Below, one piece after another: positions 1 to 10,202 of a stretch of 64,000 nucleotides of DNA. Below the pieces are notes generated by a model. That model had not been told where the DNA came from, searched no databases, and was given only the letters and a program-made list of their open reading frames with translations. Location: positions 1-64,000 of the forward strand of contig CAIQBO010000041.1 of NCBI GenBank assembly GCA_903870145.1. The letters run 5' to 3'. The first letter of the stretch is position 1, and each line of letters starts with the position of its first letter. The position numbers were made by a program, and so were the translations under genes. Source of the stretch: an uncultured Burkholderiales bacterium. GTDB lineage: Bacteria > Pseudomonadota > Gammaproteobacteria > Burkholderiales > Burkholderiaceae_C.

Positions 1-789
1 AGGTGTGAGGTTGGCAAAAAAACCGGCCAATGCGGGGCCAGCGTTTTGCACGCCCAAGCCCCAGCACCGGTAGGCCAGCACAGAAGGTCCAATGGCCACA
101 AAAGCCAAGGCGGCATACAAAGGCGGGCCCCAAGTGATGTGAGCATCGGTCAGGCTCCATTCGGCACCAGCGAACAGGCCTGCCCAGCCCACACCAAATA
201 TCACCTGGCCCAGTAAAAATGCAGCCCAGTGGTTGCGAATGGCCTGGGGCTCAGTGCGCACTGTCAACAGCCAGCTGTACAAAGCCCAGCAAGCGGTGGC
301 CACCAAAATGTACACATCACCCACGACAAATTGAACTTGGACCAGTTGCGCCCATTGCCCGCGCGAGAGCACCACCAAGACCCCGGTGATGGACAGCACG
401 GCTCCTAGCCATTGGGAGCGGCGCACCGGTGTTTTGAAAAACAAGGCCCCGATCGCCAGCATGAACACCGGGGTGCTGGCGGCCACCAGCGTCACGTTCA
501 GGGGCGTTGAGGTTTGCAAAGCCAAGTATTGAAGGGCGTTGTAGCAGCCCACGCCCAAAAAACCGAGCAAAGCAAAACGCCGCCAATGGGGCCACAAAGC
601 GCTCTTTGCGCGCAGCAAATGCCCTGCCAGCGGCCATAAAATCAAAAGAGCGATCAGCCAGCGCAACAAGTTCAAAGTGATGGGGGGCACCAAATCGCCT
701 ACCAAGCGGCCAACCACGGCATTGCTGGCCCACAGGAAGGGGGGCACGGTGAGCATCAAAGCGGTGCTGAAAGAAAGTTTTTGTGTCAT
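1..789 (-). CDS. EamA/DMT-family inner membrane transporter (C-terminus beyond window)
   Basis: Reading leftwards from the ATG at 789, the frame stays open to base 1, giving 263 residues without a stop, so the C-terminus lies outside the window. The N-terminus begins MTQKLSFSTAL and the visible part is a chain of hydrophobic segments. The last visible residues, GPALAGFFANLTP, match the second EamA repeat, where drug/metabolite exporters carry an NL-x-P motif. Family members have ten membrane helices and export metabolites or amino acids; the substrate cannot be told from sequence. It is divergent from the quinone oxidoreductase, with about 117 bases between the start codons. Confidence 0.8.
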   Translation of the reverse strand, partial: MTQKLSFSTALMLTVPPFLWASNAVVGRLVGDLVPPITLNLLRWLIALLILWPLAGHLLRAKSALWPHWRRFALLGFLGVGCYNALQYLALQTSTPLNVTLVAASTPVFMLAIGALFFKTPVRRSQWLGAVLSITGVLVVLSRGQWAQLVQVQFVVGDVYILVATACWALYSWLLTVRTEPQAIRNHWAAFLLGQVIFGVGWAGLFAGAEWSLTDAHITWGPPLYAALAFVAIGPSVLAYRCWGLGVQNAGPALAGFFANLTP

Positions 790-906
790 GCCTGTGACTC
801 TAACGCCTTTGCCCCCAGCTTGTTGTTCGACAAAACTTTTGAATTCGTGGCAAAGTTCGGGCAGCGATTTTTTTATTGTGTTGTTGAGCTTGAATTGGAG
901 ATTCCC

Positions 907-1890
907 ATGAGCCTCGTCGTCCAAATTGACCAAAATGGTGGTCCTGAAGTATTGAAACTGGTGGAGGTCAGCGTGGGCCAACCCGGCCCCGGTGAAATCC
1001 GCATTCGCCACAAAGCCATTGGCTTGAACTTCATCGATGTCTACCAGCGCAGCGGGCTGTACACCTTGCCCATGCCCTTGAAACTGGGCATGGAAGCTTC
1101 GGGCATTGTTGAGGCTGTGGGTGAGGGCGTGACGCATTTGAAGGTGGGCGACCGCGCCGCTTATGCCAGCCAACCCCCTGGCAGCTATTGCCAAGAGCGT
1201 GTCATGCCTGCCAAGTGCGTGTGCAAATTGCCTGACGATATTTCGTTTGAAACAGGTGCGGCCATGATGCTCAAAGGCTTGACAGCGCAATATCTGCTGC
1301 TCAAAACTTTGCCAGTTCAAGGCCTTGAAAAAGGTGATTTTGTTTTGTTCCACGCCGCAGCAGGCGGAGTAGGTTTGATTGCTTGCCAATGGGCCAAGGC
1401 CTTGGGCTTGCGCTTGATTGGCACAGCCGGAACCGATGCCAAATGCCAACTCGCATTGGCCAACGGGGCCGAGCATTGCATCAATTACAGCACTGACGAT
1501 TTTGCTGTGCGCGTCAAAGAGATCACGGGCGGCAAAGGCCTCAAAGTGGTTTACGACTCAGTTGGCAAAGACACCTGGGACAAGTCATTGGACTGCTTGC
1601 GCCCATTTGGTTTGATGGCCACCTTTGGCAATGCCTCTGGCGCAGTGCCGCCTTTTGCGCCTGGCATTTTGGGCAACAAAGGCTCTTTGTACGTGACACG
1701 TCAGACCTTGTTCACCCACATCACCACGCGCGAGAGCACGCAAGCCATGGCCGACGATTTGTTTGCGGTGGTGCAAAGCGGCAAAGTGAAAATTCACATT
1801 GACCAACAATTCCCCTTGGCTCAAGTGCAAGAGGCGCACCGCGCCTTGGAAGCACGTCAAACCACGGGCTGCACCATTTTGACCTTGTAA
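907..1890 (+). CDS. NADPH:quinone oxidoreductase (zinc-independent MDR family)
   Basis: The protein has 327 residues and is a Qor/zeta-crystallin-like medium-chain reductase, expected to reduce quinones or enones with NADPH in the cytoplasm. The nucleotide-binding motif AAAGGVG lies at about residues 150-156, and the GroES-like domain precedes it. The Cys/His pattern of zinc alcohol dehydrogenases is absent. The frame is open further upstream (from 781), but the ATG at 907 follows a GGAG and starts exactly where the family starts (MSLVVQIDQNGGPE). It converges on lspA with a 44-base gap. Family assignment is firm; the physiological substrate is unknown. Confidence 0.9.
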   Translation: MSLVVQIDQNGGPEVLKLVEVSVGQPGPGEIRIRHKAIGLNFIDVYQRSGLYTLPMPLKLGMEASGIVEAVGEGVTHLKVGDRAAYASQPPGSYCQERVMPAKCVCKLPDDISFETGAAMMLKGLTAQYLLLKTLPVQGLEKGDFVLFHAAAGGVGLIACQWAKALGLRLIGTAGTDAKCQLALANGAEHCINYSTDDFAVRVKEITGGKGLKVVYDSVGKDTWDKSLDCLRPFGLMATFGNASGAVPPFAPGILGNKGSLYVTRQTLFTHITTRESTQAMADDLFAVVQSGKVKIHIDQQFPLAQVQEAHRALEARQTTGCTILTL

Positions 1891-1934
1891 CCCTTTGATC
1901 TGCGCAAGCCTCAAGTTTGGCGCGGTAGGCCTTT

Positions 1935-2438
1935 TTATCTGCCGCGCCGCACCCTGAGCAACTCGTCCAAGATCAGCAAGGCCGCGCCCACGCTGATGGC
2001 GCTGTCGGCCACATTGAAGGCGGGAAAGTGCCAAGTGCCCCAGTAGAAATCTAAAAAATCAATCACGTGGCTGTACAGCAGGCGGTCCATCACATTGCCC
2101 AGCGCGCCGCCCAGCAACAAGGCCAATGCCAGGCTGAAAAGTTTCTGCCCTGCGTGCGAGCGCAGCATGTAGATCATCCACAAAGCGGCGGCAAGGCCTA
2201 AGCCCGTGAAAAACCATCGCTGCCAACCACCCGCGTCAGCCAAGAAAGAAAAAGCCGCGCCTGCGTTGTGCACACGCACCAGGTTAAAGAAGGATGTGAT
2301 GGGGACACTGTCACCCAGCCTGAAGGCGCCCGTGATCCAAATTTTGCTGACTTGATCGAGCAGAAAAATGATCAAGGCCGTGCCCAGCCAAACCCAGCTA
2401 TCGGGGCTGGCGCGTAAAAATCGAGAAGTGCGTGCCAT
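1935..2438 (-). CDS. lspA: Lipoprotein signal peptidase (signal peptidase II)
   Basis: This 167-residue inner-membrane aspartyl protease cleaves the signal peptide of prolipoproteins after lipid attachment to the cysteine. The two catalytic aspartates sit in the expected motifs: D118 in GNVMDRL and D145 in FNVADSAIS. Four hydrophobic segments and the N-terminal LLDQVSK motif are also present. It is the last gene of the ribF-ileS-lspA unit, 44 bases after ileS. This order is widely conserved in Proteobacteria and supports the call. Confidence 0.97.
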   Translation of the reverse strand: MARTSRFLRASPDSWVWLGTALIIFLLDQVSKIWITGAFRLGDSVPITSFFNLVRVHNAGAAFSFLADAGGWQRWFFTGLGLAAALWMIYMLRSHAGQKLFSLALALLLGGALGNVMDRLLYSHVIDFLDFYWGTWHFPAFNVADSAISVGAALLILDELLRVRRGR

Positions 2439-2482
2439 GGTGGGTGCAGCGTTCAGTCAGTCAGAGGTTTGAAACATTTGCA

Positions 2483-5338
2483 TCAGGCAAATTGCCGTGT
2501 CTCACCTGCGCCGTGCAAGTTGCTGTTGCATCGGCCGCACAGTGTGGGGTGCTCTGGGTTCACGCCAACATCTGGCGCGTAGTGCCAGCAGCGCTCACAC
2601 TTGGTGTCTTGGCTGACGGTGACCGTGGCGATCAATTCCGGGCCACTGAGCAAAGTGAGTTGGGACGTGATGAACACAAACTTTAAGTCGTCATCGAGGC
2701 TGGCCAGCAATGTGTGGTCTTCGGGAGGTGCTTGCAAGCTCACCGATGCTTGCAAGGAGGCGCCCACTTTGCCATCAGCGCGCAAAGTTTCAATGTCTTT
2801 GTTGACGCTGTCGCGAATCTCGCGAATGCGGCCCCACTTGGTCATCAATGCGGCATCGACCGAGCCCAAGTCGTTGAATGTTTCCATGAAGATCGATTCT
2901 GAATGGCCCACTGTTTGCCATGCTTCTTCGGCCGTGAAACTCAAGAAAGGCGCCATCCAGCGCAACATGCTGTGCGTGATCTGGTGCAGTACGGTTTGTG
3001 CAGAGCGGCGCGCCAATGAGTTGGCGGCGCTGGTGTACAAGCGGTCTTTGAGCACATCCAAATAAAATGCGCCCAAGTCTTCCGAGCAGTACACCTGCAA
3101 TTTAGAGACCACAGGGTGAAATTCATAAACTTGAAAATGCGCCAAGATGTCGGCTTGCAACTGGGCCGCTTGGCTCAATGCATAGCGGTCGATTTCGAGC
3201 AACTGCGCGGTAGGCACCGCGTCTTTGGCAGGATCAAAGTCGCTCACATTGGCCAGCAAAAAGCGCAAGGTGTTGCGAATACGGCGGTATGCATCGACCA
3301 CGCGCGCCAAGATTTTGTCGTCAATGTTCAGGTCGCCCGAGTAGTCTGTGGAGGCCACCCACAGGCGCACAATTTCTGCGCCCATTTTGTCGGTGATCTC
3401 TTGGGGCACCATCACGTTGCCCAAGCTTTTGCTCATCTTGCGGCCTTGCCCGTCGGTGGCAAAACCATGTGTCAATAAACCGCGGTAGGGCGCGCGGTCA
3501 TACAAGGCGCAGCCAAGCAACAGCGAGCTGTGAAACCAGCCGCGGTGCTGGTCGTGGCCTTCCAAATACAAGTCGGCCTCTGGCCCCGCATCATGAAAGG
3601 GCGGTCGGTCATAGGCGCCTTTGTGGCTGCCGCGCAGCACATGCTCAAAGGTTGAGCCGGAGTCAAACCAGACTTCCAAAATGTCCGTGCTCTTGGTGTA
3701 AAGCGGCGCATCGGCTTCGCCCAAAATTTCTTGTGCCGTGACCCGGCTCCATGCCTCGATGCCGCCTTGCGCCACAATGCTGGCGGCATGGTCCAAGATG
3801 TCCATGGTGCGCGGATGCAACTCACCAGAATCTTTATGCAAGAAAAATGGCACTGGCACGCCCCAGCTGCGCTGGCGCGAGATGCACCAGTCTGGGCGAT
3901 TGGCGATCATGTCGCGCAAGCGTGTCTTGCCGTTTTCAGGGTAAAACTGGGTTTGATTGATCGCTTGCAGCGCCAGTTGGCGCAGCGTCATGGGCGCTTT
4001 GTCTTTGGTAAAGACGCCTTCGCCTTCGTCCATGCGCACAAACCACTGTGCGGCGGCGCGGTAGATCACGGGGGTTTTGTGCCGCCAGCAATGCGGGTAG
4101 CTGTGCGTGATGCCAAAGGTGGCCATCAAGCGATTGCTTTCACCGAGCACTTCAATGATGCGAGGGCAGGCTTTCCATATGTTCATGCCACCAAACAATG
4201 GCAGATCTTCGGCGTAGCTGCCGTTGCCTTGCACCGGGTTCAAAATATCGTCGTAAGCCAAGCCATTGGCCACGCAAGAGTTAAAGTCATCCACGCCATA
4301 AGCGGGTGACGAGTGCACGATGCCCGTGCCGTCTTGCGCGCTGACGTAGTCCGCCACATAGACGGGAGCCAAACGGCGGTAACCCTCGTGCACATCGTAC
4401 AAGGGGTGTTTGAAATTCAGGCCCCCTAATTTGGCGCCCGTGGTGATCGCCACCACCTTGCCTTGCAGCGCATAACGCTCTAGACATTTTTCCACCAAAG
4501 ACTCGGCCAGCACCAAGAGGCCGCGTGCTGTCTCGACCAAGGCATAACTCAATTCGGGGTGCACATTCAAGGCTTGGTTGGCTGGCAAGGTCCAAGCGGT
4601 GGTGGTCCAGATCACCACAAATGCGGATTTGGCGTGACCGGGCAAGCAAGCCAGATCAAAGGCTTTGGCCAATGCATCCAGGTCGCCCGATTCAAAGGCC
4701 ACGTCCAACGTGTCGCTTTTTTTGTCAGCGTATTCAATTTCAAATTCGGCCAGTGAAGAGCCGCAATCAAAGCACCAGTACACGGGCTTTAAACCGCGGT
4801 AGACAAAGCCGCGCTCGATCACGCGTTTGAAAGCGCGGATCTCGCCGGCTTCGTTGGCAAAGTCCATGGTGCGGTAGGGCCGCTCCCAATCTCCCAAGAC
4901 CCCTAAGCGTTTGAAATCTTCGCGTTGCTGGTCAATTTGTTCGGTGGCAAAGGCGCGGCTTTTGGCCTGCATGTCGTCACGGCTGAGTTTGCGGCCATGC
5001 AATTTTTCAATGGCGTTTTCAATGGGCAAACCGTGACAGTCCCAGCCCGGAATGTACTGCGCATCAAAGCCGGCCAATTGCTTGGATTTGACAATCATGT
5101 CTTTGAGCACTTTGTTCACGGCGTGACCAATGTGCAATTTTCCATTCGCATAAGGCGGGCCATCGTGCAAAACAAACAAGGGCGCACCTTTGCGGGCCAC
5201 GCGCAGCTTTTTATAAAGGCCTTGCTCGTCCCAATTCTTCACCCAAGCAGGTTCGCGTTTGGGCAGATCGCCGCGCATCGCAAAGGCGGTGTCGGGCATA
5301 TTCAAGGTGGCGCGGTAATTTGTTTTGTTTTCAGACAT
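2483..5338 (-). CDS. ileS: Isoleucyl-tRNA synthetase
   Basis: This 951-residue class I synthetase charges tRNA-Ile with isoleucine. The HIGH signature is at residues 69-72 ([11 protein letters not shown]) and the second signature KMSKS appears in [10 protein letters not shown] at about residue 620. The editing (CP1) domain is between them. The C-terminal zinc-binding region is present as CERCWHY followed by CGRCNSNL. Length and architecture match bacterial IleS of the short-tail type. It lies 61 bases downstream of ribF and is followed by lspA. Confidence 0.98.
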   Translation of the reverse strand: MSENKTNYRATLNMPDTAFAMRGDLPKREPAWVKNWDEQGLYKKLRVARKGAPLFVLHDGPPYANGKLHIGHAVNKVLKDMIVKSKQLAGFDAQYIPGWDCHGLPIENAIEKLHGRKLSRDDMQAKSRAFATEQIDQQREDFKRLGVLGDWERPYRTMDFANEAGEIRAFKRVIERGFVYRGLKPVYWCFDCGSSLAEFEIEYADKKSDTLDVAFESGDLDALAKAFDLACLPGHAKSAFVVIWTTTAWTLPANQALNVHPELSYALVETARGLLVLAESLVEKCLERYALQGKVVAITTGAKLGGLNFKHPLYDVHEGYRRLAPVYVADYVSAQDGTGIVHSSPAYGVDDFNSCVANGLAYDDILNPVQGNGSYAEDLPLFGGMNIWKACPRIIEVLGESNRLMATFGITHSYPHCWRHKTPVIYRAAAQWFVRMDEGEGVFTKDKAPMTLRQLALQAINQTQFYPENGKTRLRDMIANRPDWCISRQRSWGVPVPFFLHKDSGELHPRTMDILDHAASIVAQGGIEAWSRVTAQEILGEADAPLYTKSTDILEVWFDSGSTFEHVLRGSHKGAYDRPPFHDAGPEADLYLEGHDQHRGWFHSSLLLGCALYDRAPYRGLLTHGFATDGQGRKMSKSLGNVMVPQEITDKMGAEIVRLWVASTDYSGDLNIDDKILARVVDAYRRIRNTLRFLLANVSDFDPAKDAVPTAQLLEIDRYALSQAAQLQADILAHFQVYEFHPVVSKLQVYCSEDLGAFYLDVLKDRLYTSAANSLARRSAQTVLHQITHSMLRWMAPFLSFTAEEAWQTVGHSESIFMETFNDLGSVDAALMTKWGRIREIRDSVNKDIETLRADGKVGASLQASVSLQAPPEDHTLLASLDDDLKFVFITSQLTLLSGPELIATVTVSQDTKCERCWHYAPDVGVNPEHPTLCGRCNSNLHGAGETRQFA

Positions 5339-5399
5339 GGATCAGTTCATCAAAGGTTTGGCACAGCGCCCGGCGGGCACATCTCAAAGAGCGAGCGAT

Positions 5400-6437
5400 T
5401 TAAATTCGGTCGCGTGAAGTTTGCCGGTGCGTTTGGCCATGGCGCGACGCAAAAAAAGCACGCGCATCATCGCAGTCCTTGGCAATGCCCTGGGTCAGGG
5501 CTTCCAGACTGTCATATTTCAGTTCATCGTGTAATTTGTGCAACAGGTCCACACGGATGATTTTACCGTAGCCCTCCTCGGGGCCCAGTTGGCGGGGCCA
5601 ATCCAGGCAATGGGTTTCGAGCAAGACACGCCCACCGTTGACATCGGCCGGGTCTAAGGAGGGCCGAATGCCCAAGTTGGCCACCCCTGGCAGGGCTTGC
5701 TCAGTCAGGCCGTGCACCAAGACATTGAAAATGCCGCTGGCAGCCGGTTTCCAGTGGATAAAGCGCAGGTTCAAGGTGCGAAAACCGTCGGCTTTGTCGG
5801 GGCCAGAAGCTCCCAGTGCTCGCCCTAGCTGGCGTCCATGCACCACATGCCCGCTGATGCTGTAGGGCCGGCCCAACAAACTGGCGACCCCTGACATGTC
5901 GCCTTGAAACAGGGCATCGCGCACGGCCGAGCTTGAAACCCGCAGGCCGTGGACTTCGTAGCTGTTCATGCGGGCTACATCAAAGCCCAGGCGTTGTCCG
6001 GCCTCGTCGAGCATGGCGTAGTCGCCTGCGCGTTTGGCGCCAAAGCGAAAATCATCTCCCACCAGCAAATAGCGGGTGCCCAAACCTTTGAGCAGCACTT
6101 CATGGATGAAGGCCTCGGGCGTTTGACTGGCCAAGCGTGCGTCAAAGGGCAGCACCACAGTTTGGTCAATGCCGCAGCTTGCCAACTCGCTGAGCTTGTC
6201 GCGCAGCGTGGCGATGCGGGCGGGCGCCAGCTCAGGCTTGTTCAACAGTTTGGCGAAAAAATCACGCGGATGCGGCTCAAACGTCATCACGCAGCTGGGC
6301 ACGCCGCGGTGCGCAGCCTCGCTTCGCAGCAGAGCCAGCATGGCTTGGTGCCCGCGGTGCACGCCGTCAAAGTTGCCGATGGTCAGGGCGCATGCGCTGG
6401 CCCTTTCGGGGTGGTGAAAGCCGCGTAAAACCTTCAT
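5400..6437 (-). CDS. ribF: Bifunctional riboflavin kinase / FAD synthetase
   Basis: The 345-residue protein converts riboflavin to FMN and then FAD. The N-terminal FAD synthetase domain shows LTIGNFDGVHRGHQAML at about residues 19-35, the nucleotidyltransferase signature. The C-terminal flavokinase domain begins near PYSISGHVVHGRQLG. The usual flavokinase PTAN sequence that follows GRxLGFP in most homologues is not obvious here: the stretch reads GRALGASGPDKADG and then FRTLNLRF, a longer and altered loop. It is the first gene of the ribF-ileS-lspA operon. Confidence 0.95.
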   Translation of the reverse strand: MKVLRGFHHPERASACALTIGNFDGVHRGHQAMLALLRSEAAHRGVPSCVMTFEPHPRDFFAKLLNKPELAPARIATLRDKLSELASCGIDQTVVLPFDARLASQTPEAFIHEVLLKGLGTRYLLVGDDFRFGAKRAGDYAMLDEAGQRLGFDVARMNSYEVHGLRVSSSAVRDALFQGDMSGVASLLGRPYSISGHVVHGRQLGRALGASGPDKADGFRTLNLRFIHWKPAASGIFNVLVHGLTEQALPGVANLGIRPSLDPADVNGGRVLLETHCLDWPRQLGPEEGYGKIIRVDLLHKLHDELKYDSLEALTQGIAKDCDDARAFFASRHGQTHRQTSRDRI

Positions 6438-6547
6438 GCCTTGCCTGTCAATAAGAGGTCATCCATACAGGGTATATTGTGACTGACCAGAAAAACTGGC
6501 CTGTTCTCGTTGCTTGTCATGGTTTTAACCGTTTGATGGAGGCGCTT

Positions 6548-7105
6548 GTGAAGGTCTTGAAGTTATCGGCTCAAGGGTTGCCGCAGTCTTGGATATCGCT
6601 GGAACAAGCGGTGGTTCATTACGCGGCGCAAGATGTTCGCTGGGAGGCGGGGCAGCAAATTGCTGTGTTTCATGGTGGGCATAACGCATTGACCGGCGCG
6701 CAGTCCATCATCACAGTCAACAGCATCATTGGCACGCGCGGGGTGCACGGTATCAACCCCTTTGAGTTGCGCCCAGGCCTGACCAACGGCAAACTCTTTA
6801 CCCGTGATCGCAACGTTTGCGCTTACTGCGGTAACCACTTTCACGAGACAGAGCTTACCCGTGAGCACATCGTGCCCTTTGCCCAGCACGGCATCGACAC
6901 TTGGATGAACGTGGTCACCGCGTGCCGTGCCTGCAACCACCGCAAAAGCAGCCGAACCCCCGAGCAAGCTGGCATGCCGTTGCTCTACACGCCTTACGTG
7001 CCCAGTTTGTGGGAGGATTTTATTTTGCGCAATCGCCGAATTTTGTCGGACCAAATGGAGTTCTTGATGGCCCATGTGCCGCAAAACTCCAGGTTGTTGG
7101 CATGA
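6548..7105 (+). CDS. HNH endonuclease family protein
   Basis: The frame is open from a GTG at 6479, but a GGAGG at 6538-6542 sits five bases before an in-frame GTG at 6548, giving a 185-residue protein starting MKVLKLSAQG. The C-terminal half holds an HNH module: CAYCGNHF, then TREHIVPF, then a second pair in CRACNHRK, forming a zinc ribbon around the nuclease core. The family is a stand-alone, chromosomal HNH protein of unknown role; I see no intein, homing intron or restriction partner. It is divergent from ribF and converges on the acyl-CoA dehydrogenase genes with only six bases between. Confidence 0.85.
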   Translation: MKVLKLSAQGLPQSWISLEQAVVHYAAQDVRWEAGQQIAVFHGGHNALTGAQSIITVNSIIGTRGVHGINPFELRPGLTNGKLFTRDRNVCAYCGNHFHETELTREHIVPFAQHGIDTWMNVVTACRACNHRKSSRTPEQAGMPLLYTPYVPSLWEDFILRNRRILSDQMEFLMAHVPQNSRLLA

Positions 7106-7111
7106 GCGTTC

Positions 7112-8227
7112 TCAAGCAAACACGCCCGCGGTGTCTTGCATAGCATGTGAGACTTGGCCCAAGTGGTGCAAGGTGTCGCCAAACGACATTTCAAGTTGAG
7201 TTAACTTTTTAAAGTAATGACTCACGATGTACTCGTCCGTCACGCCAATGCCGCCGTGCAATTGCACCGCTTGTTGCCCCACATACCGCATGGAAACGCC
7301 CAGTTGGTATTTGGCACGGGCCATCGCTTGGTGTCGCTCGCTCGCAGGCGCATTCAACTTCAAGCTGGCGTAGTAACTCATTGAGCGGGCCAATTCAAGT
7401 TGCATTTTCATGTCGGCCACGCGGTGGCGCAAGGCTTGAAAGCTGGCAATGTTGACATTGAATTGTTTGCGCGTGTTCATGTAATCCACGGTGATGGCCA
7501 AAGTCTTGTCCATCACGCCAATGGCTTCTGCGCAGACACTGGCAATGCCGATGTCAAGTGCGTGCTCAAGCGCCGTCAAACCTTCCAAGGTCACGCACTC
7601 TGCCGGCGTTTGATCGAGCACCAACTCTGCCGCGCACGCGCCGTCTTGCGTGCCATAGCCACGGGTGCTCAGACCTTTGCTGCCGCGAGCAATCAAGAAA
7701 AGCGCGAGCTTGCCATGGACCATGGCGGGAACCAAAAGGCCATCGGCATGATCGCCCACTGGCACCACACTTTTGCTGCCGGTCACTGACCATTGACCAC
7801 CTTGTTGCTCGGCCACAGTGGCGCAATGGGCCGCGTTGTAGCGCGACTTGCGCTCTTGGTGTGCCAGCACCACCACAGCTTGGCCGCTGGCAATGCGGGG
7901 CAGCCAGTTGGCTTGCAAAGCTGCAGGCGCATAGCCTTGCAGCACCGCCCCAGCGATCAAAGCCTGGCCCAGGGGCTCGAGCACAATGCCGCGCCCCAAC
8001 TCTTGCATGACCACCATGCCCTCAACCGGCCCCATGCCCATGCCGTCATGGTCCGGGCTCACGTACAGGCCTGTCAAGCCCAGTTCTGCCAATTCGGTGT
8101 ACGCCGCCCGGTCAAAGCCCCCCGCGCTGGTGATCGCGCGTCGACGCTCAAATGTGTAGCCCTTGTCCACCCATTTGCACACAGCATCGCCCAGTTGGGT
8201 TTGGTCGTCAGAAAAATCGAAGTCCAT
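7112..8227 (-). CDS. Acyl-CoA dehydrogenase, small subunit type
   Basis: The 371-residue flavoprotein belongs to the acyl-CoA dehydrogenase superfamily. It has an alpha-helical N-terminal domain, a middle beta domain and a C-terminal helical domain ending in QLHGGIGVTDEY, typical of the family. Paired with the upstream 393-residue homologue only nine bases away, it resembles heteromeric dehydrogenases such as PimC/PimD for dicarboxylyl-CoA or the actinobacterial FadE pairs. The middle domain is clearly diverged relative to the large subunit. The substrate is unknown. Confidence 0.87.
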   Translation of the reverse strand: MDFDFSDDQTQLGDAVCKWVDKGYTFERRRAITSAGGFDRAAYTELAELGLTGLYVSPDHDGMGMGPVEGMVVMQELGRGIVLEPLGQALIAGAVLQGYAPAALQANWLPRIASGQAVVVLAHQERKSRYNAAHCATVAEQQGGQWSVTGSKSVVPVGDHADGLLVPAMVHGKLALFLIARGSKGLSTRGYGTQDGACAAELVLDQTPAECVTLEGLTALEHALDIGIASVCAEAIGVMDKTLAITVDYMNTRKQFNVNIASFQALRHRVADMKMQLELARSMSYYASLKLNAPASERHQAMARAKYQLGVSMRYVGQQAVQLHGGIGVTDEYIVSHYFKKLTQLEMSFGDTLHHLGQVSHAMQDTAGVFA

Positions 8228-8236
8228 GGGTTGTCC

Positions 8237-9418
8237 TTAGCCTAAAACGGTTTGCGCCACGATGTTGCGCTGCACTTCATTGCTGCCGCCATAGATCGTG
8301 GTTTTGCGTAAATTGAAATAGTTGGCTGCCAGCGGCGCATTGCCCACCTCGGCGCCAGGGAAGTCGCCTTGCCATCCTGCATCCATGGCTTCGAAAATAA
8401 AGGGCAAGCTGAATGGCCCGGCTGCCAGCATCATCAGTTCCGAGTAACGCTGTTGAATCTCGCTGCCTTTGATTTTCAAAAGGCCTGCAATGTCGAGCGA
8501 ATTTTTGCCTGATTTTTCGGCCGACAAAACCCGCAGCACCAGCATCTCCAGCGCCACGATGTCGACTTCGAGTTTGGCAATCTCATCGCGAAAACGCATG
8601 TCGTCGTAGACGCCTTCGGTTTTGGCAATGCGCTTTAAGCGCTCAAGTTCACGCTTGGCGCGGTTCACATCGGCAATGTTGGTGCGCTCGTGGGCCAATA
8701 AATGTTTGGCGTAGTTCCAGCCTTTGTTTTCTTCGCCAATCAAGTTCTCAAGAGGCACCTGCACATTGTCAAACCAGACTTCGTTGACTTCGCATTCGCC
8801 GTCAAGCAGTTTGATGGGGCGCACTGTGATGCCTGGCGTTTTCATGTCGATCAATAAAAATGAAATGCCGGTTTGAGGTTTGCCTTCATTGCTGGTGCGC
8901 ACCAAGCAAAAAATCCATTCGCCGTATTGGCCCAAAGTAGTCCAGGTTTTTTGGCCGTTCACCACATAATGATCGCCAACCCGTTCGGCGCGTGTTTTGA
9001 GTGAGGCCAAATCGGAGCCCGAGCCCGGTTCACTGTAGCCTTGGCTCCACCAAACTTCGCCGCTGGCGATGCCGGGCAAAAAGCGTTTTTGTTGCTCTGC
9101 GCTGCCAAAAGCCATGATCACGGGCGCCACCATGACGGGACCAAATGGGATGACCCGCGGCGCACCGGCCAAAGCGCATTCTTCTTCAAACAAATGCTTT
9201 TGAATGGCGTTCCAACCGGGGCCGCCAAACTGCTCAGGCCAACCCCAACCGAGCCAGCCTTTTTTGCCCAAAATCTTGGCCCAGTTTTGCATGTCGTCAC
9301 GCGACAATCGCATGGCGTTGTGTACTTTATTTGAAATTTCCGCTGGCAAATTGGCTTTGACCCACGTGCGTATTTCCTTGCGAAATGTCTGTTCTTCGGG
9401 TGTGAATGCCAAATCCAT
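8237..9418 (-). CDS. Acyl-CoA dehydrogenase, large subunit type
   Basis: This 393-residue enzyme oxidises acyl-CoA thioesters to enoyl-CoA using FAD. Visible hallmarks are YSEPGSGSDLASL (flavin and substrate loop, about 128-140), GQKTWTTLGQYGEW, and the C-terminal YGGSNEVQRNIVAQ. At the usual catalytic position of medium-chain enzymes (E in YEGT) there is glycine; a glutamate at about 244 in LLAHERT is the likely base, as in isovaleryl-CoA dehydrogenase-type members (inference). It is first in a two-gene operon with the small subunit and divergent from purN. Confidence 0.9.
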   Translation of the reverse strand: MDLAFTPEEQTFRKEIRTWVKANLPAEISNKVHNAMRLSRDDMQNWAKILGKKGWLGWGWPEQFGGPGWNAIQKHLFEEECALAGAPRVIPFGPVMVAPVIMAFGSAEQQKRFLPGIASGEVWWSQGYSEPGSGSDLASLKTRAERVGDHYVVNGQKTWTTLGQYGEWIFCLVRTSNEGKPQTGISFLLIDMKTPGITVRPIKLLDGECEVNEVWFDNVQVPLENLIGEENKGWNYAKHLLAHERTNIADVNRAKRELERLKRIAKTEGVYDDMRFRDEIAKLEVDIVALEMLVLRVLSAEKSGKNSLDIAGLLKIKGSEIQQRYSELMMLAAGPFSLPFIFEAMDAGWQGDFPGAEVGNAPLAANYFNLRKTTIYGGSNEVQRNIVAQTVLG

Positions 9419-9588
9419 GGGGAGTTTCTCCGATCAAAGCGGGGGTGAAAAAGAAAGAGGGGTTTGTAGCACGCCGGGGCGCTTGTTGACTGTCATGACT
9501 GAGACAAAAAACATGCACAGGCTCAGCAAGGATAATAATACTTTCAGGCCACAGGCCCAGCCCCCGTATTGAGCAACACCACATTCCC

Positions 9589-10167
9589 TTGAAAAATATC
9601 GTCATTTTGATCTCCGGCTCTGGCTCGAACATGGCCGCTATCGTCCAAGCTGCACAAGCGCAGCGGTGGCAGGAAGTTCTGGGTGTGCGCGTGGCCGCGG
9701 TGATCAGCAACCGCAGTGATGCCAAGGGTTTGAAATGGGCGCAAGACCATGACTTGCCAATACATGTGGTTGATCACAAAGCCTTTGGATCCCGAGCTTT
9801 GTTTGACCAAGCCTTGCAGCAATGCGCGGATGCCTATGCCCCAGATCTGGTGGTGTTAGCAGGTTTCATGCGTATTTTGACGCCCGAATTTGTGGGCCAT
9901 TACGCCGGCAAACTGATCAACATCCACCCCTCCTTGTTGCCGGCCTTTACGGGCCTGAACACGCACCAGCGCGCACTGGATGCGGGCTGTCAATTTGCGG
10001 GCGCCACAGTGCACCAAGTCACGCCTGAGTTGGACCATGGCGCCATCTTGGCGCAAGCTGCAGTACCGATATTGCCCGGCGAGAGCGCAGAAACATTGGC
10101 CAAGCGCGTACTCACGCAAGAGCACCTGATTTACCCGCAAGCGATTGCCCGGTTTTTTGCGCCTTAG
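9589..10167 (+). CDS. purN: Phosphoribosylglycinamide formyltransferase
   Basis: This 192-residue enzyme transfers a formyl group from 10-formyl-THF to GAR in purine synthesis. The catalytic triad is visible: N111 and H113 in LINIHPSLLP and D149 in TPELDHGAIL. The glycine-rich phosphate loop ISGSGSNM is at residues 9-14. The only start that preserves the N-terminal strand KNIVILISG is TTG at 9589; the first in-frame ATG would delete the phosphate loop. No strong Shine-Dalgarno precedes it. The next gene starts 35 bases later. Confidence 0.96.
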   Translation: MKNIVILISGSGSNMAAIVQAAQAQRWQEVLGVRVAAVISNRSDAKGLKWAQDHDLPIHVVDHKAFGSRALFDQALQQCADAYAPDLVVLAGFMRILTPEFVGHYAGKLINIHPSLLPAFTGLNTHQRALDAGCQFAGATVHQVTPELDHGAILAQAAVPILPGESAETLAKRVLTQEHLIYPQAIARFFAP

Positions 10168-10202
10168 TGCTGGTGGCAAGGCGCAGTGGGACAATAGGGC
10201 AT

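Noticed and set aside
6450..6478. TATATT before the HNH gene as a promoter, and a possible LexA box
   Set aside because: No -35 at usual spacing and no CTG-N10-CAG.
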